Source of the DNA: Epithemia pelagica
Taxonomy: Eukaryota > Bacillariophyta > Bacillariophyceae > Surirellales > Surirellaceae
Reading direction: 5' to 3'
NCBI GenBank assembly: GCA_946965045.2
Contig: OX337228.1
Location: 6,448,001-6,512,000, forward strand
Length of the DNA: 64,000 nucleotides
Shown one piece after another: positions 59,708 through 64,000 of this stretch (position 1 is the stretch's first letter; the number at the start of each line of letters is the position of its first letter). The notes beneath the pieces were generated by a model. That model was not told the origin of the DNA, did no database searches, and saw nothing but the letters and a program-made list of their open reading frames with translations. The translations under genes were made by a program, and so were the position numbers.

Positions 59708-62700
59708 TTAGGGACACACAAGGGGAACCGTTGCCGAACAGCAGTCAATGGTACCAATGGACGGCGACGCTTCGCACACCGGGCAGTCTGCCTCCAATCT
59801 ATCGAGACTGGCGAAACGCAGCCCACACACACTACCCGGGATTCCTCCGGTGAATGAATTGTTAAACAGAGTCAATACCTCCAGAAAAAAGAGTGTGGAT
59901 CCCCACTCAGTGGGGATTGTGCCCGTAAACGAGTTGTCGTGGAAAAACAGTTGAGTTGTAGTATCATTCCCGATCCGCGGAGGCAACTGCCCACTGAACC
60001 TGTTTTGCGTCACGGAAAGACTAATCAAACTGGTAAATGTCGAGAAGAACGTAGGGATCGTACCACTGAGATCGTTTTCGTCGATCCAAAGAAATCCTTA
60101 ATTCGACCAAGAAAAAAAACATAAGTGAGATCATACCACGAGCCTCACTCTTGTTCGACCCAGGTCTTGCGAAACGTACGGAGCGTGTCAGCCAAGTTCT
60201 GAGCAAAATTGATGTTGTTTCCAACAAAGCCGCATTTTCTCAGGAAGGCGAAGCGGAGGGCAGGTAGATCTCCAAGTGTGGGAGGAATCGTCGAGTTGAA
60301 TTTGTTGAACTCAATCTCCAGGAACTCTTCAAATAAAACGGACCGAGAATAATGATAAGACTATTGCTCTGACGTGAGTATCTCAACCTCATAGGCAAAG
60401 ATCCACTTACCAAGTGCCGTCATGTCCGACGGAAATGCAGCTCCGTCCAGTGCGCCTGAATACAGATTGCTTGCACATCCGTAGGCAACCAACCTCTTGA
60501 GATTGCCAATTTCAGTTGGGATGCCCGTTAAACTGATAAAGTTGACTTCGTCATGTCGCAACTCAACGAGATTTGTAAGCTGCCCTATAACCGTTGCATA
60601 TTCTTGTAGGGCAAACACTGGAGTTTGCCCAACATCAAGAATTTCAAGAGTAGGACCCAAAAGAGCGAGTTCCTCAGGCATCCGCCCTGTCAGAAGATTA
60701 TTGAACTATTTTGACGTCAGAGAACATGCTTTTCCATAAATGGTCCAGCGAAATAGTGATGACTATGAACCACGTACCATATCAATACCAGTGACTTGTC
60801 CGGCGGCATTACAATTTAACCTCACCCACCCACATTCTGGGCTATTTTCCAGCCAGCCGTTTGTTTGGAGCCAGGGGAAAACCACGCCCTCACCAAATCT
60901 GAGATCGGTGAAAAAAGTCCTCACGTTGTTTGTAGCGAAGTAAAAGCATACCAGTACCCACCGTTGAATCACTTGAGCGTCAGACATTCCTGTTCTGTCC
61001 GAGTCACATAACCACTCAAGTGATTGACTTTGGTATGATGCCGGGTCTGACAAAGCAGTGACATTCAATGATACGCTTTCAATCAAACCACGAACAGTAC
61101 AAGGAGTTGGAGCCGCGGTAGGAGCAACTGTGGAAAAACACAAGAAAAGGTCAGACAAACTGGGAAGGCATAATCGCGGAGCATCCGAGTTTGACTGGAA
61201 GAGTTTACTTTGACTTACGCGTCGTCGGTTGATCCGTTGGTGGATTTGTTGGTGCATTAGTCGGTGGATTTGTGGGTTGATCTGTTGGAGGATTGGTCGG
61301 TGGATTTGTTGGTGCATTGGTCGGTGGATTTGTTGGTTGATCTGTTGGTGGATTAGTCGGTGGATTTGTTGGTTGATCTGTTGGTGGATTAGTCGGTGGA
61401 TTTGTTGGTTGATCTGTTGGTGGATTAGTCGGTGGATTTGTTGGTTGATCTGTTGGTGGATTAGTCGGTGGATTCGTTGGAGCATTTGTTGGCGGATCCG
61501 TTGGAGCATTTGTTGGTGCCGGTGTGGGAGGGGGTGTTACGGCAGTCGGCGGAGGCGTAGCTGGGGTTGGAGCCGAAGTAGGAGCATCTGTGGGTGGATC
61601 TGTCGGCGGATTTGTGGGCGGATTTGTTGGGGGATTAGTCGGTGGGTTTGTTGGCTGATCTGTCGGTGGATTTGTTGGGGGATTAGTCGGCGGATTTGTC
61701 GGCGGGTTTGTTGGTTGATCGGTTGGTGCATTTGTGGGTTGAGGTGTCAGAACCGTGGGTAGATCCGTAATGGAAGTTGGAGCAGGAGTCGGTTCATCCG
61801 TCGGTATGGATGTTGGTTCAAGCGTTGGTTCTGGTGTTGGGACAAGAGTTGGCGTGAGGGTTGGTTCGTCTGTCGGTGGAAGAGTCGTTGGAACCGTTCC
61901 TGGTGTGGGTTCCGTAGTCGGCACTGCGGTTGTCGGTGCATTAGTCGGAATATTGGTGGGCGCATCAGTTGGGGCGTTTGTTGGCGGCACAGTGGGGTCA
62001 ACATTCGTGGGAGATGGAGCAGATGTAGTCGGCGATGTGGGAATATTTGAAGGGGCAAACGAAGGAATATCACTCGGAGAGGCTGACGGAAACGCTGTTG
62101 GCAAGGGAGTTGTCGGGAGAACTCCGGTTGGTGACGATGTCGGTATGTCAGTTGGTGAAGGTGTTGGGCTATCTGTCGTTGGTACGGACGGAGAGGGAGC
62201 ATTGGTCTCCGTTGTTGGACTTGTCGTGGGGTCAAAGGATGGCTCTTCCGTCGGTGTAGATGAAGGGCTTTCTGAAGGTGCATCACTTGGACTAGCAGAA
62301 GGCGATACCGAAGGTGTAGCAGACGGAACATCAGATGGTTCAGCTGAAGGTGTCTGTGATGGACTCGATGACGGTGAATCACTGGGACTAACAGAAGGAC
62401 TAGTAGAAGGAGCATCACTTGGACTTGTAGAAGGAGCATCACTGGGACTTGCAGAAGGTGCATCACTTGGACTGGCAGATGGAGACACCGAAGGTGTTGC
62501 TGACGGGGAATCCGAAGGGGCATCGGAGGGCCGAGCTGAGGGTGTTTCTGACGGAGTTGTTGACGGCGCTTCACTGGGACTGACCGAAGGCGTCTCCGAA
62601 GGTGATGATGAAGGTGACTCCGAAGGTGAGGCTGAAGGCGAAGCAGACGGAGCATCGGACGGCTCGGCTGAGGGTGTCTGCGATGGACTCGACGACGGAG

Positions 62701-63247
62701 CATCACTGGGGCTAATAGAAGGCGATACCGAAGGTCTACTGGACGGGGAATCCGAAGGAACACTCGACGGTGCAGGTGTTGGTGCTGCTGTCGGTGACCC
62801 TGGGGCACTGGATGGTGCCGCCGTGGGAGGGATACTGAACGTTTCTTGGCCAAGTTTGGCGTTCGCCAGAATTTGATCCCAAAATAAAGCAGAATCGAAT
62901 CGTTCCACGTTTTCATTAGGCGAAGAAGACTCCTGTTCGTTTGTTCTCATATAGTAATCAACGTTTTGTGTTCGATCAACTAGTTTTCGCTTTTCATGAT
63001 AGGTTGGAAGGAGTTTGATTCCTCTCTCTTCCATGATCTTCTCAGCTTCCTTTTGAAGCCGTCTTCTATGGTTTCCCCGACGATCATGATATGTTCGTAA
63101 CTCTTCATTTCTGTACCATATTCTCTTCTCCTCTTCGCTCTTCGCTTCGTAGTATTCTAGATTGCGATTGTACGCTGTAACCTTAGTATCTAGAAAGAGA
63201 AGGATTGATACTAACAGCACGAATGATCTCATTGCGGCTAATGGCAT
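59708..63247 (-). CDS. Secreted/cell-surface LRR protein with a long Pro/Thr/Ser-rich stalk, five exons (1069 aa)
   Basis: Exons 61219..63247, 60778..61127, 60411..60705, 60180..60326, 59708..60096; introns 72-91 bp, all GT-AG and in phase. Signal peptide MRSFVLLVSILLFLDTKVTA (an alternative start is the ATG at 63232). A charged N-terminal domain (~25-130) precedes ~540 residues of SAPS/DAPSASPS and then PTNPPTDQPTN repeats. A cap domain follows (LSDPASYQSQSLEWLCDSD, ECGWVRLNCNAAGQVTGIDM), then leucine-rich repeats: LTGRMPEELALLGPTLEILD, FNSTIPPTLGDLPALRF, NDLSGTIPTFFSTFTSLISL, NSFTGTIPTEWG, NSFTGGIPGSVCGL. It ends in a Cys-rich tail (CPVCEASPSIGTIDCC). No membrane span at the C-terminus, so secretion or wall attachment is inferred. 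The stalk suggests an adhesive or frustule-associated protein. Confidence 0.9.
61230..61740. repeat. Coding minisatellite, PTNPPTDQPTN units
   Basis: Within exon 1 of the LRR gene, 12- to 48-bp units built on GGTGGATTNGTTGG (plus strand) repeat for ~500 bp. Synonymous and single-residue variants (PTNAPT, PTDPPT) show older copies at the right end; the left end is near-identical, so it is still turning over. Confidence 0.9.
62270..62800. repeat. Coding minisatellite, SPSxAPSxSPS units
   Basis: A second repeat type in the same exon: 12-bp-multiple units encoding SPSDAPSASPS, SPSETPSVSPS and SPSQTPSAEPSD, more diverged than the PTNPPT block. The alternation of Asp and Ser would give an extended, heavily modifiable stalk. 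Confidence 0.85.
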
Positions 63248-63976
63248 CACGCCGCAATATATGTCCCGTCTCTGATCTCCTCTGATCTCCTCTGATCTCT
63301 TGTTTCGAGAGGAAGAATGTGACTCTCATTCAACTGAATGCTGTCCCGTGTTCTTACTTGCGTACTTGGAACGATAAAAATGTGTGAGCGCATTCAACTG
63401 TCGCTCACGCCTCGCGTATCCTCGCTGAATTTATCTTGTTAAGTGCTATTAATATCTCATACCAATAGTAGCATGCGTTGAGAATGCCTATGCTGACAGT
63501 CCGGTTGCCATGCTCGGAGTATGATTGGATTCAACAGCTCTTCATCGCCAATCGTCAAAAGATCATCCTTCTAGGTAAATAAAGACTGCACGTGCGACGC
63601 ACCGGCATAGCCATGTCTATATATAACAGTAGAATCGATGGTCTACTTCCGACACAATTGATTCGCCCACGGACCTGCCAACTTGGATACTCTGGTACCC
63701 GGCCGGCGCTCAATCCGCTTTGCATTCTTGCAGCCGCATTGACTCTATCCTTGTGCTGTATTATGTGCATGGATTCAGAACAAAATTGGTAGACAACAAC
63801 GCAACGAAGAGTAGAGAGCATACCTCGACGAGATTGCCATACCTGAAGAGAGAGCAACCTAATTCGACGAAAGACAAACAACTATCTGTCTCTCGTCCGA
63901 ACCGATTGAAACAGACAATCACTAAACACTTTTCAATTCGCAATTGTTGTGATCAACGAAATTGAATGGATCTACC
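63248..63976. other. Intergenic region at the window's right end
   Basis: No gene is supported. A CTCTGATCTC word is repeated three times near 63272-63299. Short frames (for example 63592-63792) have no family features. Confidence 0.45.
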
Positions 63977-64000
63977 ATGTCGCTGAAAATGGAATCGGTT
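63977..64000 (+). CDS. Possible start of a gene running off the window
   Basis: An ATG in an ACCATGTCG context opens a frame of eight codons (MSLKMESV) that reaches the window edge. It is offered only as a possible gene start; nothing more can be seen. Confidence 0.25.

Noticed and set aside
61755-62876. 373-codon Gly/Val/Ser frame opposite the LRR stalk, and a His/Arg/Leu-rich minus-strand frame in another phase
   Set aside because: Both mirror the SPS/PT repeats of the true exon; splice phases and signal peptide support only the annotated frame.
1-64000. tRNA, rRNA and bacterial-type operons or terminators
   Set aside because: None was recognised by eye; introns and targeting signals show this is nuclear eukaryotic DNA. 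A covariance search could still reveal a small RNA gene.

Overview
The window is nuclear DNA from a eukaryotic microalga, almost certainly a diatom (stramenopile). Reasons: GT-AG spliceosomal introns of about 70-270 bp inside compact genes; N-terminal targeting sequences ending in the AxAF or AFAP motif that diatoms use for plastid import (acyl carrier protein, a PDZ-ferredoxin protein, an MFS transporter); a plastid acyl carrier protein encoded in the nucleus; a PTNPPTDQPT-rich leucine-rich-repeat surface protein of a kind familiar from diatom genomes; and the poly-Q/N/S/T low complexity typical of these proteomes. There is no bacterial operon structure, and I saw no tRNA, rRNA or CRISPR array.

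Layout. 1-6.4 kb: end of an unknown gene, spliced ribosomal protein eS7, several lineage-specific hypothetical genes (one head-to-head pair with overlapping start codons). 6.6-11.9 kb: a degenerate stretch with an 8-bp minisatellite, a three-copy stem-loop repeat with UUCG tetraloops, and remnants of a PDZ gene, a 26-residue-repeat gene and an ABC-B transporter, all broken by frame changes. 12.2-25.9 kb: mostly healthy genes (MFS transporter, small membrane protein, eEF1B beta, an ARM-like membrane protein with a decayed tandem copy, EF-hand protein, a protein with a Yvh1-type zinc domain, plastid acyl carrier protein, a disordered nuclear protein, a mitochondrial carrier). 25.7-30.5 kb: a duplicated copy of the divergent mitochondrial-carrier/SAICAR-synthetase promoter region, split by 4.3 kb of debris that includes a histone deacetylase pseudogene, a ~305-bp tandem repeat and two foldback hairpins. 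30.4-63.2 kb: dense housekeeping genes: SAICAR synthetase, p24/TMED cargo receptor, PDZ-ferredoxin, RPB5, kelch protein, cyclase-associated protein, a transmembrane aspartyl protease resembling plasmepsin V/ASP5, a coiled-coil protein, CAND1, a cathepsin-L-like protease, a divergent glucose-6-phosphate-isomerase-like protein, a LYR-motif protein, UDP-N-acetylhexosamine pyrophosphorylase and the LRR surface protein. A 581-bp non-autonomous Mutator-like element with a 9-bp target duplication sits between the cathepsin and isomerase-like genes.

Many genes are divergent pairs sharing 230-400 bp of upstream DNA (eEF1B/ARM, Yvh1-like/ACP, carrier/SAICAR synthetase, p24/PDZ-ferredoxin, RPB5/kelch, protease/coiled-coil). 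Exon structures were built by hand from splice consensus and reading phase; every joined model given keeps frame from start to stop. Functions come from recognised motifs, not from database searches.
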